Shown piece by piece: positions 8,705-15,938 of a DNA stretch of 43,024 nucleotides. This stretch comes from an uncultured Bacteroidia bacterium (GTDB taxonomy: Bacteria > Bacteroidota > Bacteroidia > Bacteroidales > F082): NCBI GenBank assembly GCA_902802535.1, contig CADCML010000043.1, positions 1 through 43,024 of the forward strand, read 5' to 3'. Position 1 is the stretch's first letter; every line of letters begins with the position of its first letter. A model generated the notes under the pieces. That model ran no database searches. It was given only the letters and a program-made list of their open reading frames with translations, and was not told the origin of the DNA. The position numbers and the translations under genes are program-made.

Positions 8705-9032
8705 GCGGCATTTCCTCCTCCAATCCGATGAGTCCGATGGCTCCTATGCAGTCTTTGCAGCAAGTCATTAGTAGCCCCATCCTGTCATTAGGATTAAGTT
8801 TCCAGTTTTTCGTGGCAATGTCGAGCAGCCAACCTTCGGGGATGAGTCCGTCGAAGAAGGGGAACATAGCTGTCGAACGGTATGGGAGGTGTGTCAAAGG
8901 CAAAGTCAGGCTGATGGGCTCGGCACTTTCCGATGTCAAAAAAGCGGCATCATAGCAGAACAGATAGCCGTTCTCGTCCTCTGTGAGCTGTCCGGCCTTC
9001 ATGTCCCTGAAGTACACATCTGCCTTTCTCAT
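8697..9032 (-). CDS. hipS: HipS-like small subunit (HipA N-terminal subdomain 1)
   Basis: This 111-residue protein matches the N-terminal subdomain of HipA: VYFRDMKAGQL at the start, LTLPLTHLPY, then FDGLIPEGWLLDIA and LLMTCCKDCIGAIGL. A HipA split into this small protein plus a separate kinase defines HipBST. In the enteropathogenic E. coli system the small HipS subunit, not HipB, neutralises the kinase, so HipS is inferred to be the antitoxin here. The start overlaps the hipB stop by 4 nt and the stop overlaps the hipT start. Confidence 0.85.
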   Translation of the reverse strand: MRKADVYFRDMKAGQLTEDENGYLFCYDAAFLTSESAEPISLTLPLTHLPYRSTAMFPFFDGLIPEGWLLDIATKNWKLNPNDRMGLLMTCCKDCIGAIGLIGLEEEMPHE

Positions 9033-9250
9033 AGCTCACCTCCTCTCGGTTGCTCGACAATGCCCAGTTCTTTCCCGAACAGGGCCAATACTGCATTCAC
9101 CTTGTCCATCCTTAGGGTTTTCTTCCCTTGTTCCAAGTCTCTGACGAATCGAAGCCCTACCCCCGACTTGAAGGACAAGTCCTCCTGTGTCAGTCCGTAT
9201 TGTTTTCGCAAGGCTTTTACTTGTTGTGACAATCTGCTTTTTTCGGCCAT
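9029..9250 (-). CDS. hipB: HipB-like XRE-family DNA-binding protein
   Basis: This 73-residue protein is mostly one Cro/C1-type helix-turn-helix: LRKQYGLTQEDLSFKSGVGLRFVRDLEQGKKTL. It is first in the hipB-hipS-hipT operon (minus strand) and overlaps hipS by 4 nt. In HipBST systems HipB binds operators at its own promoter and represses the operon with its partners. The promoter core TATTTTTG at 9270-9277 and the spaced GGGTATAA sites upstream fit autoregulation. Confidence 0.87.
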   Translation of the reverse strand: MAEKSRLSQQVKALRKQYGLTQEDLSFKSGVGLRFVRDLEQGKKTLRMDKVNAVLALFGKELGIVEQPRGGEL

Positions 9251-9269
9251 AATCGATTTGAATTTGGCG

Positions 9270-9277
9270 CAAAAATA
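9270..9277 (-). promoter_or_regulatory. Promoter core of hipBST
   Basis: TATTTTTG on the minus strand, 20 bp before the hipB ATG, matches the Bacteroidetes -7 consensus. Confidence 0.6.
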
Positions 9278-9295
9278 AGACTTTTCCTACAATTT

Positions 9296-9396
9296 TACAC
9301 CGTTTCGGGTATAATTTCAATAATTCTTATATAATTATATCCGATAGGGTATAAAATATTGATTTTTATCTGAATTATATTAGTTAGGGTATAAAA
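9296..9396. promoter_or_regulatory. Three 40-bp-spaced GGGTATAA sites upstream of hipB
   Basis: GGGTATAA occurs at 9307, 9347 and 9387, exactly 40 and 40 bp apart. The middle site is part of a near palindrome TATATCC-gata-GGGTATA (9336-9353). The first has TACACCG in the left arm; the third keeps only the right arm well. This resembles the E. coli HipB operator type (TATCC-N-GGATA). The sites sit just upstream of the hipB promoter, and four helical turns would put them on nearly the same DNA face. Confidence 0.65.
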
Positions 9397-9411
9397 AATG
9401 CCCTACAAAGC

Positions 9412-10536
9412 CTATTCCATCAAATGGTAGTATTTCGGCTGATAATCCGCCCATTCGCCTGTCAGAAGTTCGGGATGGAAGAAATGGATGAAATCGGCCA
9501 GCAGCAAATCAGGCTCGCACTGCGACTGCTCGAAATAGCCTGTCGAAAGAATGTCGCAAACAATGATTTTGTGGTTTTTGAAGGCATCGAAAAGCAGATA
9601 GACGGGGTTTTCCTTGGCCAAGGACTCGTATGTCATCGGGAAAGGGTTGGAGTTGATGACACGCCAATAGTCAGCCTTTTGCGCCTTGGCGAGAATGCTC
9701 TCTGCATCCATTGGGACGCTGGCCGTCGAAGGGTTGTCTTTCCAAATGTAGTCGGCACCTGCGTCGGCGAAAAGCTTGGCGATATAGCTCTTTCCGCCCG
9801 CCACGTACCACTGCCCGTTGAAGGCCAAGTCGGAGAAGACCGTCGGACGATGCTCCACATTGGCACACAGGCCTGAAAGCGCATTGTAACGCCTTTCAAT
9901 ATCATCAAACCAGGCGTTGGCCTTGTCCTCGCAGCCCGCCAAAATGCCAATGACGCGAATCCACTCCGCACGACCCAAGGGTGTGTTTTCCATATAATCC
10001 GCAAAAGGGAACAGCACCGCGCCCGTGACGTTCAAACCGCCTTGGTTGCCATCGAAATAAGGCGAATACAACAAGGCATCAGGCTGCAACTGTATCATCC
10101 GCTCAATGTCGGCGGCGGCCTCCGTACCAATGTCGTAGACCTTCTCTTGTGCCAACAAGGAACACATGGTCGTGTCGGTCACGAAACGGCCTTCAAGGAT
10201 GCCTTTCACGCGGTCAATCTCGCCCAAACGCAGAAAAACAGCCCATTGCGTGGCCGAAAACGAAATCACAGACTGCACAGGTACGCGGAGTTGGGTGAGC
10301 CCCTCTCCCACTGCCTTTGTGGTATCCTTCACCAAGGCAAAATGCCCCAATGTCAGGGTGGTGTCCCATGGACAAATGACATCCATGTGATAGCCATAAT
10401 CGGTCTTAAAGACTGTGACATTGCGTGCGTGACGCATGAGGTTGTCGCCTTGCGTCCGCACAACATTTTCCTTTGTCTTTGGAGCACATGCACCTAAAAG
10501 CAAAAGCAATAATATAACTTGGGTCTTAGTTTTCAT
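9412..10536 (-). CDS. BtuF/FepB-like periplasmic binding lipoprotein (cobalamin or siderophore type)
   Basis: Residues 1-17 are a lipoprotein signal with lipobox LLGAC. The body fits the helical-backbone metal/cobalamin receptor fold (TroA/BtuF-like): two lobes (PVQSVISFSATQWAVFLRLGEIDRVKGI... and ADYIWKDNPSTASVPMDAESILAKAQKADYWRVI) joined by a long helix. It is last in an operon led by a cobalamin riboswitch, so I infer that it binds B12 or a corrinoid in the periplasm. Its start lies 11 nt inside the CWC gene. No ABC permease or ATPase gene follows, so it must use one encoded elsewhere. An Fe-siderophore ligand is the alternative. Confidence 0.78.
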   Translation of the reverse strand: MKTKTQVILLLLLLGACAPKTKENVVRTQGDNLMRHARNVTVFKTDYGYHMDVICPWDTTLTLGHFALVKDTTKAVGEGLTQLRVPVQSVISFSATQWAVFLRLGEIDRVKGILEGRFVTDTTMCSLLAQEKVYDIGTEAAADIERMIQLQPDALLYSPYFDGNQGGLNVTGAVLFPFADYMENTPLGRAEWIRVIGILAGCEDKANAWFDDIERRYNALSGLCANVEHRPTVFSDLAFNGQWYVAGGKSYIAKLFADAGADYIWKDNPSTASVPMDAESILAKAQKADYWRVINSNPFPMTYESLAKENPVYLLFDAFKNHKIIVCDILSTGYFEQSQCEPDLLLADFIHFFHPELLTGEWADYQPKYYHLME

Positions 10537-10690
10537 TGATTTCCTCCAAACAGTCTTTGCACAGGCAATCTGTATAATGTTCTTTGAGATAGGCTTTTGT
10601 GGCGTCGGTGAGCTTCACCTTCACGCACCAGCAGTCCACAGAATGGACGCATTCGAATATTTTTCCGCAACGGGGACAGGTTTTTGTCAT
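10526..10690 (-). CDS. Cysteine-rich CWC family small protein
   Basis: From ATG at 10690 the product is 54 residues: MTKTCPRCGKIFEC, then SVDCWCVKVKL and CLCKDCLEE. It has eight Cys, including the CWC triplet that names the Cys_rich_CWC family, and is probably a zinc-binding cytoplasmic protein. A longer frame from TTG at 10711 reaches back toward a palindrome and is less likely. The stop overlaps the start of the binding-protein gene. Its role in a B12 operon is unknown. Confidence 0.8.
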   Translation of the reverse strand: MTKTCPRCGKIFECVHSVDCWCVKVKLTDATKAYLKEHYTDCLCKDCLEEINEN

Positions 10691-10710
10691 AGCTTTCAAT
10701 CGTTTAGACA

Positions 10711-10760
10711 ATTCGGGCGGATTTGAAATCCGCCCGAACCGAATTGGGGATTTGCAATCC
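10711..10760. repeat. Two adjacent intra-operonic palindromes
   Basis: Between the BtuG-like gene and the CWC gene lie two tight hairpins: TTCGGGCGGATTT / AAATCCGCCCGAA with one central base, and GGGGATT / AATCCCC around tgc. They resemble dispersed GC-rich palindromic (REP-like) elements. There is no T-run, so RNA processing or mRNA stabilisation is as likely as termination. Confidence 0.8.
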
Positions 10761-10778
10761 CCGCAACAAGAATATCAA

Positions 10779-11936
10779 TTATTTAAACAACATTGCACTG
10801 GGAATGATGCCCGCTTCAAACGAGCTGAGCAGCAGGCCGTCTTCGGTGTAACGGTAGACGGTGCCGTTATCCATATAGTTTTTCACATCACTGACATACA
10901 CCTCGCCTGTCGTGGGATCCACAGCAAGGTTATAGAACTGGTTCAATGGTCCTAACGCTTGGATGCAAAATCCTTCAGACAGACTCATTGTGGCCAAATC
11001 GAAACGGCGCACTTCATTGTTGTATATCATATAGAACCGATCGCCAGCGGGGTTGACTTTCAATGCCGTAGCCACGCCTTTTATCTGATCGTCACCATCA
11101 ATTGGGCCTTTAAACTCATAACGACATGTGGCGGTCTTCAGCATCGGGTCAATCTCCCACAATGTGGGATTCTCACCATAAGCCACACCCGCTTCGTCAA
11201 ACTCCTCATCCCATGAACGGCCCTCGCAAAGCACCCAAACATGCCCGTTTTTGTCCGACACCATCGTATTGGGCTCTTTCCCTACCTCGATGTCGGCCAC
11301 CTTCACGTCGTTGTTCAAGTCGACGACCTGAACCGTGTTGTAGCTGTCGTGAGAATTTGGGTCATTTAAGGTGTAATACATGGACCAATTGCTGACATAC
11401 AGCTCATTGTCGACCTGCACCATCTTCTCGGTGGTCTTGCCCATCGCAATGGTGCCGGTATGCGTCATGGTCTGCGGGTTGATGATCCAAAGGTTGGTGC
11501 CAATCAGGTCACTGACGTAGGCCTTGTCGGGAGCCACAAAGTGCATCTCGCGCGGCGAATAGAAACCCTCGATTTTGTACGGCTGGGTAATATCGCACAC
11601 TAAAGTATTGGCATCCAACTTTTTGATGTTGTTGCTGTTGTTAACGACTACATACAGCTTGCCATCGACCAAAGCCATGCTCTCAGCCACGTCGCCCAAA
11701 GGCACATTGTTGGCCTTGTAGAACAGGTTATTGCACACCGTGTCGGCTTCGGGGTCATAAAAGCTGAGCGAAGCGTTGGAAAACTGGTAGTTACCCTCGT
11801 TGAGGACGAAAACGCCTTTGAGTTCCACAGGCGGAATCGTGTCGGAAGGATTGACAGGAGTGGGTGTAGGTTGGTCGGGTTTGCAGGCGAACATAGTCAC
11901 CGCCAAAGCCGCTATTAGCCAAAGTATCCTTTTCAT
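10779..11936 (-). CDS. BtuG-like beta-propeller surface lipoprotein (YncE/DUF5074 type)
   Basis: This 385-residue lipoprotein has a signal with lipobox TMFAC and a Pro/Thr-rich linker (PTPTPVNPSDTIPP). Seven or so repeats of YVVVNNSNNIKKLDANT / YVSDLIGTNLWIINPQT / YVSNWSMYY type follow, as expected of a seven-bladed propeller. BtuG proteins of Bacteroides are lipoproteins of this fold that sit on BtuB and bind cobalamin very tightly. Position under a cobalamin riboswitch supports the same role here (inference). Start ATG at 11936 is 3 bp after the stop of the previous gene. No btuB is present in the window. Confidence 0.8.
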   Translation of the reverse strand: MKRILWLIAALAVTMFACKPDQPTPTPVNPSDTIPPVELKGVFVLNEGNYQFSNASLSFYDPEADTVCNNLFYKANNVPLGDVAESMALVDGKLYVVVNNSNNIKKLDANTLVCDITQPYKIEGFYSPREMHFVAPDKAYVSDLIGTNLWIINPQTMTHTGTIAMGKTTEKMVQVDNELYVSNWSMYYTLNDPNSHDSYNTVQVVDLNNDVKVADIEVGKEPNTMVSDKNGHVWVLCEGRSWDEEFDEAGVAYGENPTLWEIDPMLKTATCRYEFKGPIDGDDQIKGVATALKVNPAGDRFYMIYNNEVRRFDLATMSLSEGFCIQALGPLNQFYNLAVDPTTGEVYVSDVKNYMDNGTVYRYTEDGLLLSSFEAGIIPSAMLFK

Positions 11937-11939
11937 AAC

Positions 11940-12926
11940 TTATTGTTTGACAATTCGTTTTACAAATATTCCTTGATCACAGACCACGCGACAGAGATAC
12001 ACGCCGTCGGGCAACTGGCAGAGGTCGGTTTCCGTTTCCGTCGAGGTAAGCAGCAACTGACCCATAGCATTAAACACCTCCACCTTTTGCAGGTTTTCGG
12101 CCTTCACCGTCAGTCTGTCCTTGACAGGATTAGGATACACCGCAACGGCATCCGATGAGTTTTCTGGGACATTGGAGTGCTCCAAGTCATGAATCACGCC
12201 GATGGCATCCAAGTCGAAGCCGCTGGAATTGAAACCTGTCGGCCACGGGTCGTTGACAGGATGACCCTCCGAATCGTAAGTGGCATACTCAGGATCGATG
12301 TTGCCCACCACGTCAACGATGCGGACATGGGTAATCCTGTTCTTGTCGAGCAAGACGTTGTCCTCCACCTCGTCAAGGTCGAAGGGCGTGCCATACATGG
12401 CCTCATATTTCCCTGCAAAGTTGTGGATTTGAGCTGGATTGATGCAGGCCGAACCGCCCAATTGCGTATCATACGGCACATTCGTAATAGCAGGGAAACG
12501 GAAGAAATTCTCGCCATCCGAGCTGACCTCCACAAAAGCGATTTCGAGGAAAAACAGGGTCATCGTCGGATCCTGCGCGTTGTGGAAACCGTTCTCGAAC
12601 ACGGCGAAATCGGGGCCTTCCCCATTATAAATCGGCGAAGCGAAGGTCAAAGTGGCAGAGCCACCATCGCCGAGGCTGACGACATCCATCGTGCCGCCCG
12701 GCACACCCAAGGCCAAGGCCTCTTCGCCGAACGATGCCAATCCCATCTCGAGCTTGTCGATGCGCATCGGGCCGCGCTCGACGGTGCAGCCCGTAGCCCA
12801 TGCCACAAACGCTGATGAGTCGGCATGAATGGCCGTGGTGCCGTCGAAACCCGTTGCGGGAGCAAACTGCGCCCAAAGCATCGTCGGCACCAAAGCCATC
12901 AGCAGAATTGCTATCTTTTTCATCAT
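11940..12926 (-). CDS. T9SS-secreted protein in a B12-riboswitch operon
   Basis: A signal peptide (MMKKIAILLMALVPTMLWA) is followed by a ~230-residue beta-rich domain with the blocks VVSLGDGGSATLTFASPI, GPDFAVFENGF, FFLEIAFVEVSSDG and ITHVRIVDVVG. It looks like a jelly-roll ligand-binding domain of the kind annotated only as 'cell surface protein' near Bacteroides B12 genes. The last ~75 residues (VAVYPNPVKDRLTVK...YLCRVVCDQGIFVKRIVKQ) are a T9SS type-A sorting domain, so the protein should be exported by PorSS and anchored or released at the surface. It overlaps the upstream gene by 4 nt. Cobalamin binding is inference from the riboswitch only. Confidence 0.75.
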   Translation of the reverse strand: MMKKIAILLMALVPTMLWAQFAPATGFDGTTAIHADSSAFVAWATGCTVERGPMRIDKLEMGLASFGEEALALGVPGGTMDVVSLGDGGSATLTFASPIYNGEGPDFAVFENGFHNAQDPTMTLFFLEIAFVEVSSDGENFFRFPAITNVPYDTQLGGSACINPAQIHNFAGKYEAMYGTPFDLDEVEDNVLLDKNRITHVRIVDVVGNIDPEYATYDSEGHPVNDPWPTGFNSSGFDLDAIGVIHDLEHSNVPENSSDAVAVYPNPVKDRLTVKAENLQKVEVFNAMGQLLLTSTETETDLCQLPDGVYLCRVVCDQGIFVKRIVKQ

Positions 12927-14122
12927 TTCACCACAAGCTTTGCAGTACGAACAGCACTGTCGTCGCTCACAGTGATGAAGTACACGCCGCTATTCAGCGT
13001 CTCGGTGCCAATGCGGACTTGTTCGCCTTCCATGGCATTGACACTCACCTTGTTGACAAGACGGCCTTGCATGTCGTAGACCGAAATCTCGTTCAAACCA
13101 GCATTCTCAATGGTCACGAAAGTTTCGCTGACGGCGGGATTCGGATACACTGACAGGCTGCTGCCCGTATTTTCATTCACACCGTCGAACACGCTGACGG
13201 GTTCCACAGGTTGCGTCCAAACGTAAGTCCATTCGGCAATCTCGGTGGCGCAAGATTCGTCGCCCCACTTGATGAAGTCGCCATTGACGAGGGGTTCGTA
13301 ATCGTAACCGTTGTAGCCCATCACGCCATTCACGTTGTAGAGCCACCACATGCCGGCCAAAGCCAGATGCAAATCACCTTCATCGAAGGTGATATCGGCA
13401 ACGCCCCATTCGCCTTGCACGTAGTTGAAACGGCCATCGGCAGCGGCAATGTCGTCCATCACTTCCTTCAAAATGACGCTTTCGCCATCAAAGCGGTAGC
13501 CCCAAGCCAAAGCCTTGTTGGGGTTGTTCCAGTTGACGCAGAAAACGACTTCGTTCGCGCCAGTGCCAATCCAATAAAGGATTTCCGAAGGCTCAATCTT
13601 GGCTTCATAGGCCAGCGGATACACGGCTGCAACTTCCTTTTCCCAAACGTAAATGTAGTTTTCAGGGTCAACCAAAGTGCCACAATAGGTATCGCCCCAT
13701 TTCACATAGTCGCCATCGGCCAACGTCTGGACATCAAAGGTGTTCCATGACGACTCGCCATTGACTAAATAGGAAACCCACATGGGTTCAGTGAGGCTCA
13801 AATCAAGAACGCCGTCATTGAAGAAAATGTCGTTGAGCCAGCTGCCATTGGGGCTGTCGTAGCTGAAACGGTAGTCAGCAGCGGCGATGGCATCCATGAC
13901 GTCTTTAATGGTAACGGTTTCGGTGGAAAAGCGGTAACCCCAAGCCAAAGCCGTGTCGGGCTCAGCCCAGTTGACGATGAAGACCACTTCGTTTTCGCCC
14001 TCGCCAATCCAATAGCGGATGTCGGCAGGGTCGATGGTAGCATCCTGTTGTGCAAACAGGTTGGTCGTGAAAAGACCGAAAATTCCCATGAGGAACAAAA
14101 GGGTAAAATTCTTAAAACGCAT
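12923..14122 (-). CDS. T9SS-secreted protein with two tandem ~150-aa domains, first gene of the B12 operon
   Basis: A signal peptide ends near LFAQQ. Two copies of one domain follow: DPADIRYWIGEGENEVVFIVNW...ALAWGYRF (about residues 30-170) and EPSEILYWIGTGANEVVFCVNW...ALAWGYRF (about 177-310). Each continues with a DVMDAIAAADYRF-like helix, a W-rich strand region and a GDYVKWGD motif. The C-terminus (LSVYPNPAVSETFVTIE...VYFITVSDDSAVRTAKLVVK) is a T9SS type-A sorting domain. The domain recalls periplasmic or surface cobalamin-related small beta domains, but I cannot name a family. It is the gene directly behind the cobalamin riboswitch. Confidence 0.75.
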   Translation of the reverse strand: MRFKNFTLLFLMGIFGLFTTNLFAQQDATIDPADIRYWIGEGENEVVFIVNWAEPDTALAWGYRFSTETVTIKDVMDAIAAADYRFSYDSPNGSWLNDIFFNDGVLDLSLTEPMWVSYLVNGESSWNTFDVQTLADGDYVKWGDTYCGTLVDPENYIYVWEKEVAAVYPLAYEAKIEPSEILYWIGTGANEVVFCVNWNNPNKALAWGYRFDGESVILKEVMDDIAAADGRFNYVQGEWGVADITFDEGDLHLALAGMWWLYNVNGVMGYNGYDYEPLVNGDFIKWGDESCATEIAEWTYVWTQPVEPVSVFDGVNENTGSSLSVYPNPAVSETFVTIENAGLNEISVYDMQGRLVNKVSVNAMEGEQVRIGTETLNSGVYFITVSDDSAVRTAKLVVK

Positions 14123-14235
14123 AATACATTAAGTTTTAAAGGTTTGATAATTAGTTAATTAACTTCTTACTTCAAAACTTCAAGGATAGCGTTGGTACAC
14201 CTTATTAATATAAGGGAAAGCCAGCTCTTGTCCCG

Positions 14236-14408
14236 AAAGCTTCGTTTCAGCGACTTGCGGCAGGTCTTCTGACTTACTCCTTTTGTCTGGTCGCCTTCCC
14301 GAAAGACTTCGTTTTCAGTGGCATAGTGACCAGCGTGAAGAGCTTACAGCAGCGGGAACTGCTCAGGATTCTCACCCGATTCCCTATTGAGCCTCGCGGC
14401 ACCGCTTA
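14236..14408 (-). ncRNA. Cobalamin (B12) riboswitch
   Basis: On the minus strand the conserved blocks appear in order: a P1/P2-side GGTGCCGCGAGG, then GGGAATCGGGTGAGAATCC, the CCCGCTGCTGTAAGC block, the core GCCACTG, and the B12-box-like GTCAGAAGACCTGCCGC. This is the standard cobalamin aptamer order. It lies about 115 bp before the first gene of the operon at 14122-9412. In Gram-negative bacteria such elements usually block translation or transcription when adenosyl- or methylcobalamin binds, so the operon should be off in high B12. Confidence 0.93.
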
Positions 14409-14415
14409 TCGGCTG

Positions 14416-14423
14416 CAAAGATA
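14416..14423 (-). promoter_or_regulatory. Promoter core of the riboswitch operon
   Basis: TATCTTTG on the minus strand lies directly upstream of the aptamer, giving a leader of roughly 290 nt. Confidence 0.65.
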
Positions 14424-14466
14424 GCGGTTTTTCTTGTCGGTGATGCGCAAAACGAGAAAAAGTTTG

Positions 14467-14474
14467 TAACTTTG
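14467..14474 (+). promoter_or_regulatory. Promoter core of the InlB-repeat surface protein gene
   Basis: TAACTTTG lies 24 bp before the ATG at 14499, divergent from the riboswitch promoter 45 bp away. Confidence 0.6.
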
Positions 14475-14498
14475 CCACGCAAACGAAACAATTCAAAT

Positions 14499-15938
14499 AT
14501 GAAAAAGACAATTTCATTCCTTACCTTATTAATGATGTGCATCGGGGCAGCCTTTGCGCAAAGCGAACCCATGCACGGCTGGCACACCTATTGCGCAAGC
14601 GAATTCAACCAGGCCATCAGTTACGGGACACACACCACCGTCGCGGTCTGCTATCCTCCCGAAATGGCCAGCAACTTTGCCGGTACGCAAATTACAAAAG
14701 TGGCGATGTTTAGCGACGGCCCAACCAATTCCATTGGAGGCATTTACACCTGTTCCATCTACTTGGGCGGTGAAACACCTTCGGAGGGTTTGATTGCATA
14801 TACAATGAGTTGTGATGTCCCCCAAGGCCTCAATGATTGGGCTGAGTTCGACCTTTCCACCCCCATTTGGGTTACTGGAGACGAAACCATTTGGATAGTC
14901 TGGCAAGCCGAACAACCATTGTCACCTTGGCACATGGGCGTTTGCGGCGACATCGACCCCAGCGGCAACGGAATTTGGGCATGGAACGGAACCCAGTGGG
15001 ATCAAATTTGGTTTTCGACAGGTGACTGGATGGTGAAGACCTATTTCAATTGGGACGGGCCGCAGTCCCAAGCCCAAGACGTTTATGTCTCAGGCAACCA
15101 CTTTACCACGGGTAAAGTATACAAAAACAACACATTGCTATATAGCATTACCGACAGCCTCGATCTTCAGTTGAAAGGCATCAAAGTAGCGGAAGACGGG
15201 ACGGTTTACGGAGCCGGATATGCCTACAATAGCTCAGATAATCGCGGTCGCGTTTGGATGAACGACTCGTGCATATTCACAGCCGACACCAACACCTTTT
15301 TCGACCATATCGCCCTCAACGGCAACAATTGGATAGTGGCTGGCGGCAACAACGTATGGCAAAACGGCGAACTCCTTTATTCCTACGGCCACGAAGACGA
15401 TGATTGCCACATTCACAGTTTGGCTGTTGACACAACGACGGGCGACATCTATACAGGCGGTGCGATCTACCTCTCTGGCGAATACCTTGCGTATGCCAGC
15501 GTTTGGAAAAACGACTCGCTCCTTTGGATGGAAGATACCGTTTCGAGCGTCGAAAACATCTGCATTGACGGTGAAAACCTCTATGCGGCGGGGTTCAAGG
15601 TTGCAAACGACTCCCTTTCCTACGGTGTCATCTGGCAAAACGACTCCATCATCTACCAAATGGAAAACGCCAACTTCGTGAACATTGCCGAATTTGAAGG
15701 CAGCCTCTATTGGACAGGGATTTCCCTGACAGATACCGTTGTTTATATTTGGCAAGACGGCGAGGTTATCTACGCTCTGCCTGAGCTTTCTGGAATCAGC
15801 AACTTGGTCGTCAACGAAAGCGGAGTGTATTATACCGATGCACAAACGGTTTATAAAGACGGCGAAGTCCTGTTTCAGCCCGAAGAGTGCATCATCACCG
15901 GCCGGTGGAGGCCAACAACCCTGATTGGGGCACCGTAA
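14499..15938 (+). CDS. InlB-repeat T9SS surface protein, N-terminal part (frameshifted)
   Basis: Begins MKKTISFLTLLMMCIGAAFAQ, a signal peptide. About 190 residues of a beta-sandwich-like domain follow. Then comes a propeller-like region with recurring motifs such as VYKNNTLLYS, VWMNDSCIF, VWQNGELLYS, VWKNDSLLW and IWQNDSIIY every 40-60 residues. The frame runs off at 15936-15938 after CIIT. The missing continuation, VEANNPDWGTVTG, resumes in another frame at 15905. Five extra bases (15900-15904) explain the break. Without them 14499-17806 would be one protein of about 1100 residues. I chose ATG 14499 because it begins the signal peptide. Confidence 0.85.
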   Translation: MKKTISFLTLLMMCIGAAFAQSEPMHGWHTYCASEFNQAISYGTHTTVAVCYPPEMASNFAGTQITKVAMFSDGPTNSIGGIYTCSIYLGGETPSEGLIAYTMSCDVPQGLNDWAEFDLSTPIWVTGDETIWIVWQAEQPLSPWHMGVCGDIDPSGNGIWAWNGTQWDQIWFSTGDWMVKTYFNWDGPQSQAQDVYVSGNHFTTGKVYKNNTLLYSITDSLDLQLKGIKVAEDGTVYGAGYAYNSSDNRGRVWMNDSCIFTADTNTFFDHIALNGNNWIVAGGNNVWQNGELLYSYGHEDDDCHIHSLAVDTTTGDIYTGGAIYLSGEYLAYASVWKNDSLLWMEDTVSSVENICIDGENLYAAGFKVANDSLSYGVIWQNDSIIYQMENANFVNIAEFEGSLYWTGISLTDTVVYIWQDGEVIYALPELSGISNLVVNESGVYYTDAQTVYKDGEVLFQPEECIITGRWRPTTLIGAP

